Under the pieces are notes generated by a model that was not told the origin of the DNA, did no database searches, and saw nothing but the letters and a program-made list of their open reading frames with translations. Below are positions 43,956-52,993 of a stretch of 54,995 nucleotides of DNA, one piece after another. The first letter of the stretch is position 1, and each line of letters opens with the position of its first letter. This stretch comes from Lachnospiraceae bacterium (GTDB lineage: Bacteria; Bacillota; Clostridia; Lachnospirales; Lachnospiraceae): the NCBI GenBank assembly GCA_017442865.1, contig JAFRXK010000005.1:1-54995 (forward strand), in the 5' to 3' direction. The translations under genes and the position numbers were made by a program.

Positions 43956-45111
43956 ATGTATTAAAAATTTGAAACAGAGATACTTAATTTTACTTATAAC
44001 ATTACTTGCTTTTTTTGCCGGCTGCGGGGAAAGCATCAATAAAGATGATAAACCGGAGGACTTGATTTCGGTTAACGGTATTCATTTTGGTGATACTAAA
44101 TATAATGTGTCAACTGACATGGATAACTGCTTTGGATATCTGAATGTATACACAAAGTCTGAAACAGGATATTATAATTTTGATATGAATAATAGCGGAA
44201 AAATTCTTTTATATATGGACAGGGAATTAGATAAAGTGGTGCCTGTATGTTCAAGAATCAACTGTACTCATGATAATTTAGACTGTGATGCGGTTTTTTC
44301 TGAGTTTATATATCCGGAAGTAATATACAATGAAGGATATATATATACCGAGATGATTGAGGAAGCAGAAGATAAAAATATGATGGATTTTTATCTGTAT
44401 AAGGTCAGCGCAGATGGCAGCAAAAGAGAAAAAGTATTCAAAATGTATACATATTTAAAAAATGCTTCAATAATACCTTCTGTTTATATACATCGCGGAT
44501 GTGTATATTATTTATTAACAGAAACAGATAATGTATCTTTATATAAAAAAGACTTAAAAAAAGGTGAGCCGGAACTGATATATAAGTATAAAGGTGAATT
44601 TTCAGATATATGTAACATAAAAGGATATGGCGAGGGCATATTTTTTTCACGTTCACAAGATGGTGTATCATATCAGATAGCATATCATAGCTGCATTGAT
44701 AATAAAACATATGATATTGTTGGAGATTCCTGCTGGTCATATGCAATAACAGATGATTTTATATATTACATAAGTCCTGACGGACAATTAAATAAAATGT
44801 CCCTGAAAGATTTAAAGACGCAAGCACTGATGGATAATCTGAGCAGAAGTGATGAATTATCAACTGACGGAAAGTATTTATATATTGATAACTATAATGA
44901 ATCATCAATGCAAAATTTCAAAGACAGAAAAATTGATGTATATACACTGGGCGGAGAAAAAGTAGATACTATTGATTTAGACAAGCAGTATAGTACCTGC
45001 GATTTTGGTGATGAGAATTATATGTTCTTTGGATTTAATGATGGTACGAAGAAGTATTTTGATAAATCTCAGATAGGCATTGCCAGCCATGAGTGGAAAA
45101 TGCTCGGCTGA
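43948..45111 (+). CDS. Lipoprotein, paralogue of the preceding gene
   Basis: 387 residues. Normal signal peptide with lipobox FFAGC (Cys near 25). Shares with the previous protein a Cys-rich start domain (VPVCS-x-CTHDN-DCDAVF), an YIHRG repeat, NIKGYGEG and the end DKSQIG. Tandem paralogues probably arose by duplication. Start is an ATG or GTG in a GTGAATAAATG context at 43948; GAAGG lies upstream inside the previous gene. Confidence 0.78.
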   Translation: MNKCIKNLKQRYLILLITLLAFFAGCGESINKDDKPEDLISVNGIHFGDTKYNVSTDMDNCFGYLNVYTKSETGYYNFDMNNSGKILLYMDRELDKVVPVCSRINCTHDNLDCDAVFSEFIYPEVIYNEGYIYTEMIEEAEDKNMMDFYLYKVSADGSKREKVFKMYTYLKNASIIPSVYIHRGCVYYLLTETDNVSLYKKDLKKGEPELIYKYKGEFSDICNIKGYGEGIFFSRSQDGVSYQIAYHSCIDNKTYDIVGDSCWSYAITDDFIYYISPDGQLNKMSLKDLKTQALMDNLSRSDELSTDGKYLYIDNYNESSMQNFKDRKIDVYTLGGEKVDTIDLDKQYSTCDFGDENYMFFGFNDGTKKYFDKSQIGIASHEWKMLG

Positions 45112-45153
45112 AATATATAAATTTTATAAATGCTATCAGGAGAGATGTGTAAT

Positions 45154-45370
45154 ATGATAAAAAAATTTTAGTCATATGTTGTTTAATGGCACTTATTGTC
45201 TGCTTTACAGGTTGCAATAAAGCCAGACTTGCAGATGCAGTATATGACGCAGCAGTACAAGGCGGTACTGCAGCAGTATATCGAAAAGAACGATAATATT
45301 GGTGCAGAGTTTCTGCAAATTTATTTTATGAATGAAAAGTACACTGTGGCAGCATCATATTTTGACAAGC
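45154..45370 (+). pseudogene. Truncated, frameshifted copy of the small lipoprotein gene
   Basis: DNA nearly identical to the 5' third of 47739-48404 (leader, lipobox Cys, CAGCAGTATATCGA, GTGCAGAGTTT). It has a frame break after MIKK and another at GACGCAGCAGT, and stops where it joins agr-region DNA at about 45370. Confidence 0.88.
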
Positions 45371-45374
45371 TTGA

Positions 45375-45468
45375 TTTTTATGTTATAGTGAAAAAAACAC
45401 AGCAAAGGAGGAATTTCTTAACCAATTTAGGTGATGTTAAATATCAAATGAAAAAAATAATAAGAGGT
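45375..45468 (+). pseudogene. Remnant of a second agrD promoter and start
   Basis: Shares TTTTTATGTTATAGTGAAAA and ACACAGCAAAGGAG with the region in front of agrD (37520-37566). After a short divergent stretch an ATG at 45448 reads M-K-K-I-I, as in agrD, then leaves the family and runs into the MFS start. An agrB fragment follows the MFS gene at 46731, so an agrDB copy was split here. Confidence 0.72.
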
Positions 45469-45475
45469 AGAGATA

Positions 45476-46702
45476 ATGTTTAAAACAATCCGTGATAGCT
45501 TTCAAAACTCGATTTGTTTAGATAGGATTATATATGTTGTACTCATAAATGTTCTGTTTGATGCAAGCATGTACATATCACTTGTTGTTTATGCGTTGTA
45601 TGTAAATCAATATGTTAGTCTGGTTTATACATCACTTATAATTGCAATTCCTAGTTTTATAAGCTTGTTTTCAGGGCCTATTCCTCATATATTAATTAAA
45701 AAATTTGGGGATAAGAGAATTATGATTTTTTCTTTTTTATGTTTGAGTTGTTTGTATTTTATTCTATCAGTTTTACACTCGGGATGGCGGTTTTTGGTGG
45801 TGTCTTGTTTTATTGGATTTGTTCAGTTGGTTATAAAACCAGTTTTGAAAGTAGCTTTTTCGAACTGTGCTATTGATGATAGTGGAGTAGATTTAGTCCA
45901 TAGAATAAGATATAGCTCTATATGTGTATCTGGAATTATAGGACCGATTGCTGGAGGGATTATTTCTGATAAGATGGGATACATCAGTTGCTTTAGAGTG
46001 TCTGGATTAATATTTTTGATTTGTGCTATTATGGCATTAAATACTCGAGGGAAAATAAAAAAACAAGATATTAGTGTTGATAGTTTTAAAAAAGACGAAA
46101 ACTCCATTTTCAAGATAAAACGATATGATTTGTTTATGCTCATATTATGTATAATAAGCGGTAGTCTGGTGTATTCTGTTTTTATACAATTTGAAAGTGT
46201 TTATTCCTTAGTTTTAAAAACTGTATATGATGCTCCAAATAAGATTTTTTCAACGCTTATAGCTATGAACTCTTTTTTGGGGTTAATTCTTCAAGTTTTT
46301 GTGATGACTAAAAAACATAGCTTTAGAGATAAATTACAAATACGAACAGGTATAGTTTTATTTCAAGTTGCATTTTTTGTTTTTACTCTTGTATTTCTAT
46401 ATAATAACTTATCGATTTATATTTTATTTTTTGGGGTTTTTGTGTATAGCCTTGGAGAAGTTATAGCAATTCCGGGATTGGATATAACAATTGATAAAAT
46501 AGCACCAGATGATAAGAAAAACTTATATTTTGGTTTTGCAGAATTAAGAGGTATAGGTTTTGCATTTGGTCCAGTAATTATGGGATTGTTGCTAGAGAAA
46601 TTTGGTGCAGTGATATTGAATTTAACCAATATTTTTTTGTTAGGAATAGCATTATTTATTGAAATGTATTTAGGATACAGAATAAAGAACAGATATAAAT
46701 AA
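45476..46702 (+). CDS. Major facilitator superfamily transporter
   Basis: 408 residues, 12 hydrophobic spans in two halves; the LFSGPIPHILIKKFGDKRIM loop (near 65-85) is the classic MFS 2-3 loop. AT-rich coding sequence with weak similarity to drug or peptide exporters. Its first 18 residues and upstream bases repeat those at 42762. It is inserted between the two remnants of a second agrDB. Substrate unknown; in this setting peptide or antibiotic export is plausible. Confidence 0.85.
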   Translation: MFKTIRDSFQNSICLDRIIYVVLINVLFDASMYISLVVYALYVNQYVSLVYTSLIIAIPSFISLFSGPIPHILIKKFGDKRIMIFSFLCLSCLYFILSVLHSGWRFLVVSCFIGFVQLVIKPVLKVAFSNCAIDDSGVDLVHRIRYSSICVSGIIGPIAGGIISDKMGYISCFRVSGLIFLICAIMALNTRGKIKKQDISVDSFKKDENSIFKIKRYDLFMLILCIISGSLVYSVFIQFESVYSLVLKTVYDAPNKIFSTLIAMNSFLGLILQVFVMTKKHSFRDKLQIRTGIVLFQVAFFVFTLVFLYNNLSIYILFFGVFVYSLGEVIAIPGLDITIDKIAPDDKKNLYFGFAELRGIGFAFGPVIMGLLLEKFGAVILNLTNIFLLGIALFIEMYLGYRIKNRYK

Positions 46703-46730
46703 ATTGACAAACAACAAATTAAATTGTTTC

Positions 46731-47023
46731 ATCTGATGCTTTCCATTATATGTGGGTTGTTTATATTTTTCTTATCGCTAGTAGATAATGTGAATAAAAG
46801 ACTGGACGATAAGGAATATATGGTCTATGGCAGAATGGCAAGAGTGATAGTTGCTTTAGAGCTTATATTAATACTTGTATTTTATCAACTAAATGCAAGA
46901 AACATTTGCATTGCAATGGAATATGCAATAATAACGGTGTGTATGATGCTTGTGTTGGGAAAGAAAAGAATAAGGAAAGGAGTGGACAAGTATGAAATAG
47001 TAATTAAAAATAAAAAAGAATAA
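46731..47023 (+). pseudogene. Fragment of a second agrB
   Basis: The product matches AgrB residues ~108 to the end (CGLFxFFLSxVDNVNKRL, YGRMARVI, CMMLVLGK). The catalytic His/Cys half is missing and the start is not a recognisable gene start, so it is a relic. Confidence 0.9.
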
Positions 47024-47057
47024 TTTTAATAATACAAAAAAAGAAAGGATCAAAAAT

Positions 47058-47724
47058 ATGAAGAAAATTATATTAACTATGGCACTTATAATCAGTATAA
47101 TTATTAATACTGGTAATATTTCATTTGCTGGAAAATATGATGACAAAGCGGAGATAGAAGCAACGATTAATACGTATTTTGATTTGAAATATGCATCATA
47201 TGGCAAATTAGAGATACAAAAAGGGTTTAATGAATTTTTTGTTAATAATAAAAAAACAGATGATGAGAAAATTATTGTTGATACAATGATTAAATTTAGA
47301 AAAATGCAATTGGAAGACTTAACATTCGATAAGTATAGTATTAATGGACAATAGCGGACCTAACGAAGGGAAGAAATGGTATTACTATTCTGTTTCCAAT
47401 AGAACTTCAACTTGGACCGGTGCTGAATATTTTCATCAGTATATGATTAATAATAATCCAAGCAGCGCTACATCAAATGCAGGATTATTTGCAGGTCAGT
47501 CTATGCTTTCTTCGTTGAGGGAAGGAGATGTTGTACAAAATAATAAGTATACAGCAGGACACAGCATGATTATCAGCCAAGCAACGTTAATAACCGGTGT
47601 AGCATATACAAATCATTTGATTTGTCAAAGATCAACTTCTGCTTCAGGACGGCTTAAAGATGTACCATTATCAAGCAAAGGCTATACATCAGCAGGATAT
47701 TATAAAATTTATGGTTACTATTAG
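47058..47724 (+). pseudogene. Broken secreted amidase (Amidase_6-like), front and back in different frames
   Basis: The front part (47058-47352) has a signal peptide (cut near FAG) and an acidic prodomain-like sequence. The back part (47344-47724) begins WYYYSVSNRTSTWTG and contains GDVVQ...GHSMII, the second half of an Amidase_6 domain. The intervening ~45 residues with the catalytic Cys (DCTNFVSQC in relatives) are gone and the frames differ, so a deletion and shift have occurred near 47340. AAAGGATC site before the first ATG. Confidence 0.82.
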
Positions 47725-47738
47725 AAAGGTTGTATTTT

Positions 47739-48404
47739 ATGAAAAAAATATTAAGCGTAATTTGTTTAATAACATTTATTGTCTGCTTTATAGGTTGCAA
47801 TAAAGCCGGACTTGCAGATGCAGTATATGACGGCAGCAGCTACAAGGCGGTACTGCAGCAGTATATCGAACAGAACGATAATATTGGTGCAGAGTTTCCG
47901 CAAATTTATTTTATGAATGGAAAGTATACTGTTGCAGCATCATATTTCGGACTTTTTGTGATTGATAATACCGCTAAGAAGGTAGACAGTTTTATTGACC
48001 TTAAAAAGTATGACTGCAATTATTTTCAGGGGGATGTCATCACGAAGATATCGTCAGATGATAAGAGCGAGAAGCTTTATTTTTACAACACCGAAAATGA
48101 TAAAATTGTGGCAGATAAGGTCTATTCCTATGACATAAAGAGCAGAAAGATTTCTAAAGCTAAGGCTGAGGAAATTGGTGCGGGCTCGGTACCGATGCAG
48201 TCAGGCACACTAAGGGATGTGCTTGATGAAGCAGATGAAGATCTGGCTGTTAAGCTGAGCGAATATGCTGATAGAAACATAAGCACAGTCTATAAGGGAA
48301 ACGAACAGATGGTGTTTGCTGTTTCAGATGAGTGGAGGATAAGCAATCTAAAGCTTGTGATTGTAGATGTAAAGAATGGCGATGTAAAGGAGATTGCGAT
48401 TTAG
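47739..48404 (+). CDS. Small lipoprotein, second intact copy
   Basis: 221 residues. Signal peptide with lipobox CFIGC (Cys near 20). Strong likeness over its length to 10200-10856 and DNA-level identity to the broken copy at 45154, so family members are spread between the two-component locus and the agr island. AGAAAGG site precedes the ATG at 47739; a TTG at 47730 is less likely. No enzyme motif is visible. Confidence 0.75.
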   Translation: MKKILSVICLITFIVCFIGCNKAGLADAVYDGSSYKAVLQQYIEQNDNIGAEFPQIYFMNGKYTVAASYFGLFVIDNTAKKVDSFIDLKKYDCNYFQGDVITKISSDDKSEKLYFYNTENDKIVADKVYSYDIKSRKISKAKAEEIGAGSVPMQSGTLRDVLDEADEDLAVKLSEYADRNISTVYKGNEQMVFAVSDEWRISNLKLVIVDVKNGDVKEIAI

Positions 48405-48535
48405 CAGTTGATGAAGATGTAAAAATTCATCGAGTAAAGCTGTGGATTGATGTGATAGAATAATTAATATCAGATAAATGCTGCCGCTGCCGAATTGATT
48501 TTTTATAATTTTCTCTTGATTATTTGCTGTTCACT

Positions 48536-48585
48536 GATTATAATAATTATTAGCAGAATAATCAGCAAGAATTGTTATTATAATC
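48536..48585. promoter_or_regulatory. Inverted repeat (GATTATAATAA) before the AlbA_2 gene
   Basis: Perfect 11-bp arms GATTATAATAA at 48536-48546 and TTATTATAATC at 48575-48585, 29 bases apart, with the coding ATG 13 bases after the right arm. A smaller AGCAGAATAATCAGC block lies between. A possible operator for the adjacent winged-helix gene. Confidence 0.55.
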
Positions 48586-48598
48586 AGGAGTGAGCATT

Positions 48599-50002
48599 AT
48601 GTTAGAAAGCAAAACTACAGAATTTAAAAGAGAATATATTGATGACATAAAATATACGGTAATTGCATTTGCAAACACTGATGGCGGTAAGGTGTATGTT
48701 GGTATAGGTGATGATGGAAGTGTTTGCGGTATTGAAGATACAGATGATGTAATGCTTCGTATTACAAATATGATCCGTGATGCTATCCGCCCTGATGTTA
48801 CTATGTTTACTGAATGTAGTGTTGAAGATATTGATGGTAAGAGAGTTGTAGCACTTACAGTTCTCAGAGGTACTGCAAGACCATATTATCTCTATGGAAA
48901 GGGAGTGCGTCCTGAGGGAGTGTATATCCGCCAGGGAGCTTCATCCGTGCCTGCTTCTGAAACAGCAATTCTTGATATGATTAAGGAGACAAGCGGAGAC
49001 TGTTACGAAGATGCACGTTCACTTAATCAACAGCTTACATTTGATAAGACTGCGGAATATTTTGCAAAGAAGAATGTTGAATTTGGAGATGCACAGAAAC
49101 GAACCTTGAACATTATAAGTGAAGATGGAACATACTCTAATCTGGGAATGATGCTTTCAGACCAGTGTACCCACATGATAAAGATGGCAGTATTTGAGGG
49201 AAGTAAAAAGACTGTATTTAAAGACAGGCGGGAGCTTAATGGTTCCCTTTTGGAGCAGCTTGAACAGGCATATGCTTATATTAACCAGTTTAACAGAACC
49301 CGTTCAGAGTTTGAGGGGTTAGAGCGAATTGATAAGCGTGATTATCCGCCGGAAGCTTTAAGAGAGGCTCTTCTCAATGCTATCGTTCACAGAGATTATT
49401 CTATGAGCGGGCCAGGGCTGATCAGTATATTTGATGATCGTATAGAGTTTGTAACAATTGGCGGTCTGGTAAGAGGAATTTCTTATGATGATATTATGCT
49501 GGGTGTATCAGCACTTAGAAATGAACATTTGGCGAATGTTTTCTACAGACTTAGGCTGATTGAAGCGTATGGTACAGGCATGATGAAGATTAATGAATGT
49601 TATGCCGGTTATGCGGTTAAACCGCGAATTGATATCTCGGAGCATGCATTTAAGATAACATTGCCTAATATGAATTACGTGGCTGCTGATAATTATGCTT
49701 ATACAAATGATAATAGAAGAAATTATAACGATAGTAAGTTAAATGCTTCTTATTTAAGAGATATGCCTGCTCATTATTATGTTCAAAAATCATCAGCTCC
49801 TTATATAACGAACAAAGAAGACCGCGAAAGTATAGTGATAAGTCTGTTTGAAAATCAGGATACTATCGTCAGAAAAGATATTGAGATTGCGCTTAATGTA
49901 TCACAGGCAACCGCAGTACTTGTTCTGCGGGATCTTGTGGCAAAAGGTATTTTGATAAAAGAAGGCGGAGGAAAGTATTTAAGATACAGACTTGCAAATT
50001 AA
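48599..50002 (+). CDS. AlbA_2 / Schlafen-type ATP-binding regulator
   Basis: 467 residues. An N-terminal AlbA_2 domain (ESKTTEFKREY, FANTDGGKVYVGIGDDGSV, VYIRQGASSVPA), a HATPase_c_4-like region (REALLNAIVHRDYS), and a C-terminal winged helix (IALNVSQATAVLVLRDLVAKGILIKEG). The family is usually called transcriptional regulator or ATP-dependent helicase-like; some are associated with defence islands. ATG at 48599 follows AGGAG by 8 bases; GTG at 48590 is less likely. The upstream inverted repeat may be its autoregulatory site. Followed by a terminator. Confidence 0.85.
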   Translation: MLESKTTEFKREYIDDIKYTVIAFANTDGGKVYVGIGDDGSVCGIEDTDDVMLRITNMIRDAIRPDVTMFTECSVEDIDGKRVVALTVLRGTARPYYLYGKGVRPEGVYIRQGASSVPASETAILDMIKETSGDCYEDARSLNQQLTFDKTAEYFAKKNVEFGDAQKRTLNIISEDGTYSNLGMMLSDQCTHMIKMAVFEGSKKTVFKDRRELNGSLLEQLEQAYAYINQFNRTRSEFEGLERIDKRDYPPEALREALLNAIVHRDYSMSGPGLISIFDDRIEFVTIGGLVRGISYDDIMLGVSALRNEHLANVFYRLRLIEAYGTGMMKINECYAGYAVKPRIDISEHAFKITLPNMNYVAADNYAYTNDNRRNYNDSKLNASYLRDMPAHYYVQKSSAPYITNKEDRESIVISLFENQDTIVRKDIEIALNVSQATAVLVLRDLVAKGILIKEGGGKYLRYRLAN

Positions 50003-50026
50003 CAATATAAAGCTTATAAGGATTTT

Positions 50027-50076
50027 AGAGCCTGACGGCATTGTGTGCCTGTCAGGCTCTTGTACAGTTTTTTATA
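50027..50076 (+). terminator. Terminator after the AlbA_2 gene
   Basis: Stem AGAGCCTGACgGCA / TGCctGTCAGGCTCT around TTGTG, followed after a few bases by TTTTTT. A strong hairpin 25 bases past the stop. Confidence 0.88.
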
Positions 50077-50163
50077 AGGCTAAATTATTTACAAAAAGTA
50101 ATAAAAATCTTGAAACTTTTATGAAGAAGTGCAACACTTATAGTGTGAAAGGAGCTGAAAAGA

Positions 50164-50700
50164 TTGGCCAATCAGAATCTTGATTCTTTTTTTATTGAAA
50201 TATATAATTCCACGCACGAAAAGGTACTCGCATATATTATTGCAAAATGCGGTAATACTGAGGACGTTGCAGATATTTTTCAGGAGACATATACGGAGCT
50301 TGTGAGCGTGCTTAAAAAGCATGGAGCATCCTACATAAAGAAGCCGGAAGCTTTTGTAATGCAGATTGCTAAAAGCAAAATTTACAGGCATTATACATTA
50401 AAGCAGCGCCTGCAGACGATATTAAAAACAGACGGCTATGGTATAGATTACCTTGAAAAAGAAGTTTGTGATGAGATATCTTTGGAAGATGAGTTGATTC
50501 GTGAGGCAGATGTAAAGGATGTGCTTGATTTTCTTAAGCATGAGGACGAAATGACGAAGAGGATATTCTGGCTTTACTATTACATGGATAAAAAAATCGC
50601 TGAAATTGCCGGTATTCTTTCAGTCAGTGAATCCTTTGTTAAAAACAGGATTTATCGCACGCTTAAGTCAATCAGGAAGTTTTTGCTTGAGAAAGAATAA
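50164..50700 (+). CDS. ECF-type sigma factor
   Basis: 178 residues. Region 2 at residues 10-80 (CGNTEDVADIFQETYTELV) and region 4 at 130-178 (DKKIAEIAGILSVSESFVKNRIYRTLKSIRKFL), with a helix-turn-helix. No region 3. Start is a TTG at 50164, about 8 bases after AAAGGAGCTG. A membrane protein with anti-sigma-like layout follows, implying an envelope-responsive regulon. Confidence 0.88.
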   Translation: MANQNLDSFFIEIYNSTHEKVLAYIIAKCGNTEDVADIFQETYTELVSVLKKHGASYIKKPEAFVMQIAKSKIYRHYTLKQRLQTILKTDGYGIDYLEKEVCDEISLEDELIREADVKDVLDFLKHEDEMTKRIFWLYYYMDKKIAEIAGILSVSESFVKNRIYRTLKSIRKFLLEKE

Positions 50701-50792
50701 TAAAAAGTTTGCGTTTAGTGCTTAATTCTTACGGTTAAATAAGTGGGAATCTGTTTTGCACCGCGAAGACGAAGCGGTGGATTGGAGTATTT

Positions 50793-51995
50793 ATGAATGA
50801 GAAGGAATTTATAAAACGAGTAATAACAATGAATGCACCGGACATTGATAAGGTCAGGGAAAACTGCATAAGGCAGTTAAATGAAAACGACAGCAGTAAG
50901 AAAAAAAGCGTTGCCGGACGTATGGCTGTAGCAGTAGCCGTGCTTTCTTTTGCAGTATTTTTATTTGCAGTGCCGCTTAATTCATTTGCCAAAAGCATAA
51001 TCGGACAGATTAAAGCAATTATTAACTTAAATGATAATGAGGTTGAGCTTGGAAACACTGAAAGTATTAATTTTGTTGTTCCGAAGGACTGCGAGAGTGT
51101 TGAACTTGAGGGAAAAACCTATCTTGTCAAGGCATATAATGATTTGGATACGCTTCAAAATGAGACCGGACTTGAGCTTTTTAAATGGAAGGACTGTGAC
51201 AATTTTATAGATAATGGCGTAATGCTGAACATTATTGAAAATGGTTACGGACGAGTTGCACTTATGTATGACGTAGGTGGTGCGGATACATTGTACGCCA
51301 CACCGGACTTTGTTAATATGTTTGTATACTTCCCGTTGTCTGAAGATACACAGTTTGGTGATTTGATGCTTAATAATGAACAGATGCGCTACAGTACCTT
51401 TGATGACGAGGGCAATGTAACAGACTATGCGCAGAATACGGAATATGAGCTGGTAGAGCAGTATGAGAGCAAAGCCCTTAATACCAGGGTAACGGTAATT
51501 GCAGCAACAACAGACATAGACAGTTCAAATGAAGACAAAAATACAAAGAATACGACCTATTACGCATATTTTACATTGGACGGAATGTGTTATCAGGTAA
51601 ACTGCCTAGGCAGCCTTGAGACTGTGCATACACTGATAGAAAGCATCAGCAAGGGTAAAGCATCTGATGAGGAAAAAGTGCTTTCAGCGCTTAAAGGTGG
51701 CGACCTGCTTTTCAGAGACGTAGAGGGAGAAAAGTTATCTCTGGATGTCGGACAGACAATCACAATATCTGCTTTGCAGGACAGGACATTTCAAAATGTG
51801 TTTATCATCAATCTTGACAAAAACACAGTCGAAAAAATCGGTACACTGGACAATAAGACCTCATACACCTTCACTGCACAAAGTATAGGAACTTATGTGA
51901 TTTATGATGTTGATGAAGAGAAAAATATAACGGACAGCGTAAGGATATCGTATTCTTGCGGTGAGAATGAAGGAAAGGCGGTTTTGGTGGGGTAG
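50793..51995 (+). CDS. Membrane protein, probable anti-sigma factor
   Basis: 400 residues. About 45 cytosolic residues, then one transmembrane segment (VAVAVLSFAVFLFAVPLN, near 47-64) and an extracytoplasmic domain that resembles DUF4367/DUF4179 anti-sigma-linked sensors. No zinc-binding HxxxCxxC motif is seen. The role is inferred from the sigma gene 93 bases upstream. TTGGAG site 8 bases before the ATG. Confidence 0.75.
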   Translation: MNEKEFIKRVITMNAPDIDKVRENCIRQLNENDSSKKKSVAGRMAVAVAVLSFAVFLFAVPLNSFAKSIIGQIKAIINLNDNEVELGNTESINFVVPKDCESVELEGKTYLVKAYNDLDTLQNETGLELFKWKDCDNFIDNGVMLNIIENGYGRVALMYDVGGADTLYATPDFVNMFVYFPLSEDTQFGDLMLNNEQMRYSTFDDEGNVTDYAQNTEYELVEQYESKALNTRVTVIAATTDIDSSNEDKNTKNTTYYAYFTLDGMCYQVNCLGSLETVHTLIESISKGKASDEEKVLSALKGGDLLFRDVEGEKLSLDVGQTITISALQDRTFQNVFIINLDKNTVEKIGTLDNKTSYTFTAQSIGTYVIYDVDEEKNITDSVRISYSCGENEGKAVLVG

Positions 51996-52107
51996 AGTGT
52001 CATAATTATTTAAACAAATGATTGACATTAATGCAAAATAATGCTATAAAGTAAATATATTCATATTTATGCTGATTTGTTAATTGACTGAAAGAAAGGT
52101 GATATAT

Positions 52108-52749
52108 ATGAAAAAGAATATATGGTTTATAGTTTTGATTTTTGCTATGGCTTTATGTGTAAATGCATGCGCATCAAAAAATGTTGACATACATCAGAAT
52201 GATGAGGCGGATAATGCTGTTGAAAGTAAGGATTCGGCACAGATTGACGCGAAAGAAGATATTGCAGCATCAAAAACCGAAGAACAGGAATTTGATGATT
52301 ATGCTGTGAAGATTGTGAAGGATATGCTGAAGTCAGTAAACAAATATACTGCTGATGACGATATAGATATGAGCAATGCAATGCGCATTTACAGTCTGGA
52401 TATGCCGGAGCTTGTTAAGTATGTATATTTTGTGGATGTCAATAAGGAGGATTTCGGAGAGCTTACAACTGCCTATAATATTAATGTCACTGATAAAAAA
52501 GAATATACTTCATCCTGGATGTTTTATCCGGCAGATACATTGGCTTCATCAGCAGAGGTTATGAAACTGAAAGAGTATTACGATAATGGCAAGGAGTTTG
52601 TATTATACAACTACAATTCTGAATTATATCTTCATTCTGACAGTGAGGATTATAATATATCAAAGGATATGCCATGCGAGAATCAGCTGGCTGACTGCGG
52701 TTATAAGATGTATACATTAAAGGACAAGTTTAAGATTGAACTGGATTAG
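52108..52749 (+). CDS. Lipoprotein, likely part of the sigma-factor operon
   Basis: 213 residues. Signal peptide and lipobox (CVNAC, Cys near 22), an acidic spacer, and a ~150-residue exported domain (DDDIDMSNAMRIYSLDMPELVKYVYFVD). No named family. ATG 52108 with an AAAGGTGAT site; the frame is open to 52084. Ends before a strong terminator, so it closes the sigma/anti-sigma group or forms a separate unit. Confidence 0.72.
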   Translation: MKKNIWFIVLIFAMALCVNACASKNVDIHQNDEADNAVESKDSAQIDAKEDIAASKTEEQEFDDYAVKIVKDMLKSVNKYTADDDIDMSNAMRIYSLDMPELVKYVYFVDVNKEDFGELTTAYNINVTDKKEYTSSWMFYPADTLASSAEVMKLKEYYDNGKEFVLYNYNSELYLHSDSEDYNISKDMPCENQLADCGYKMYTLKDKFKIELD

Positions 52750-52803
52750 TGAATCGTGAATGATTTAGTGTAGATTAAATTGTGTATTATATGACTAAAA
52801 TAC

Positions 52804-52848
52804 AGGTGATTGCGGGTCCCTATAATGGGCTTTGCAATCACCTTTTAT
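52804..52848 (+). terminator. Terminator after the lipoprotein
   Basis: Ten-bp stem AGGTGATTGC / GCAATCACCT, with an inner GGGtCCC/GGG element, followed by TTTT. It separates the sigma-factor group from the large ATPase gene. Confidence 0.93.
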
Positions 52849-52916
52849 ATTTATTAAAAAAAGTCTATAAAAATTGATATAGTAAAATAAAAATAATGTC
52901 AAATAAAGAGTAAATA

Positions 52917-52925
52917 TGTTATAAT
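52917..52925 (+). promoter_or_regulatory. Extended -10 promoter for the ATPase gene
   Basis: TG-T-TATAAT at 52917-52925, 68 bases before the ATG and downstream of the terminator. No good -35 hexamer is seen, fitting an extended -10 type. Confidence 0.5.
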
Positions 52926-52993
52926 AATATTTAATATATTATAAGATTAAGAAGCTTTGATGAATAGATAAAATGTATGCGGAGGAGGATTGT

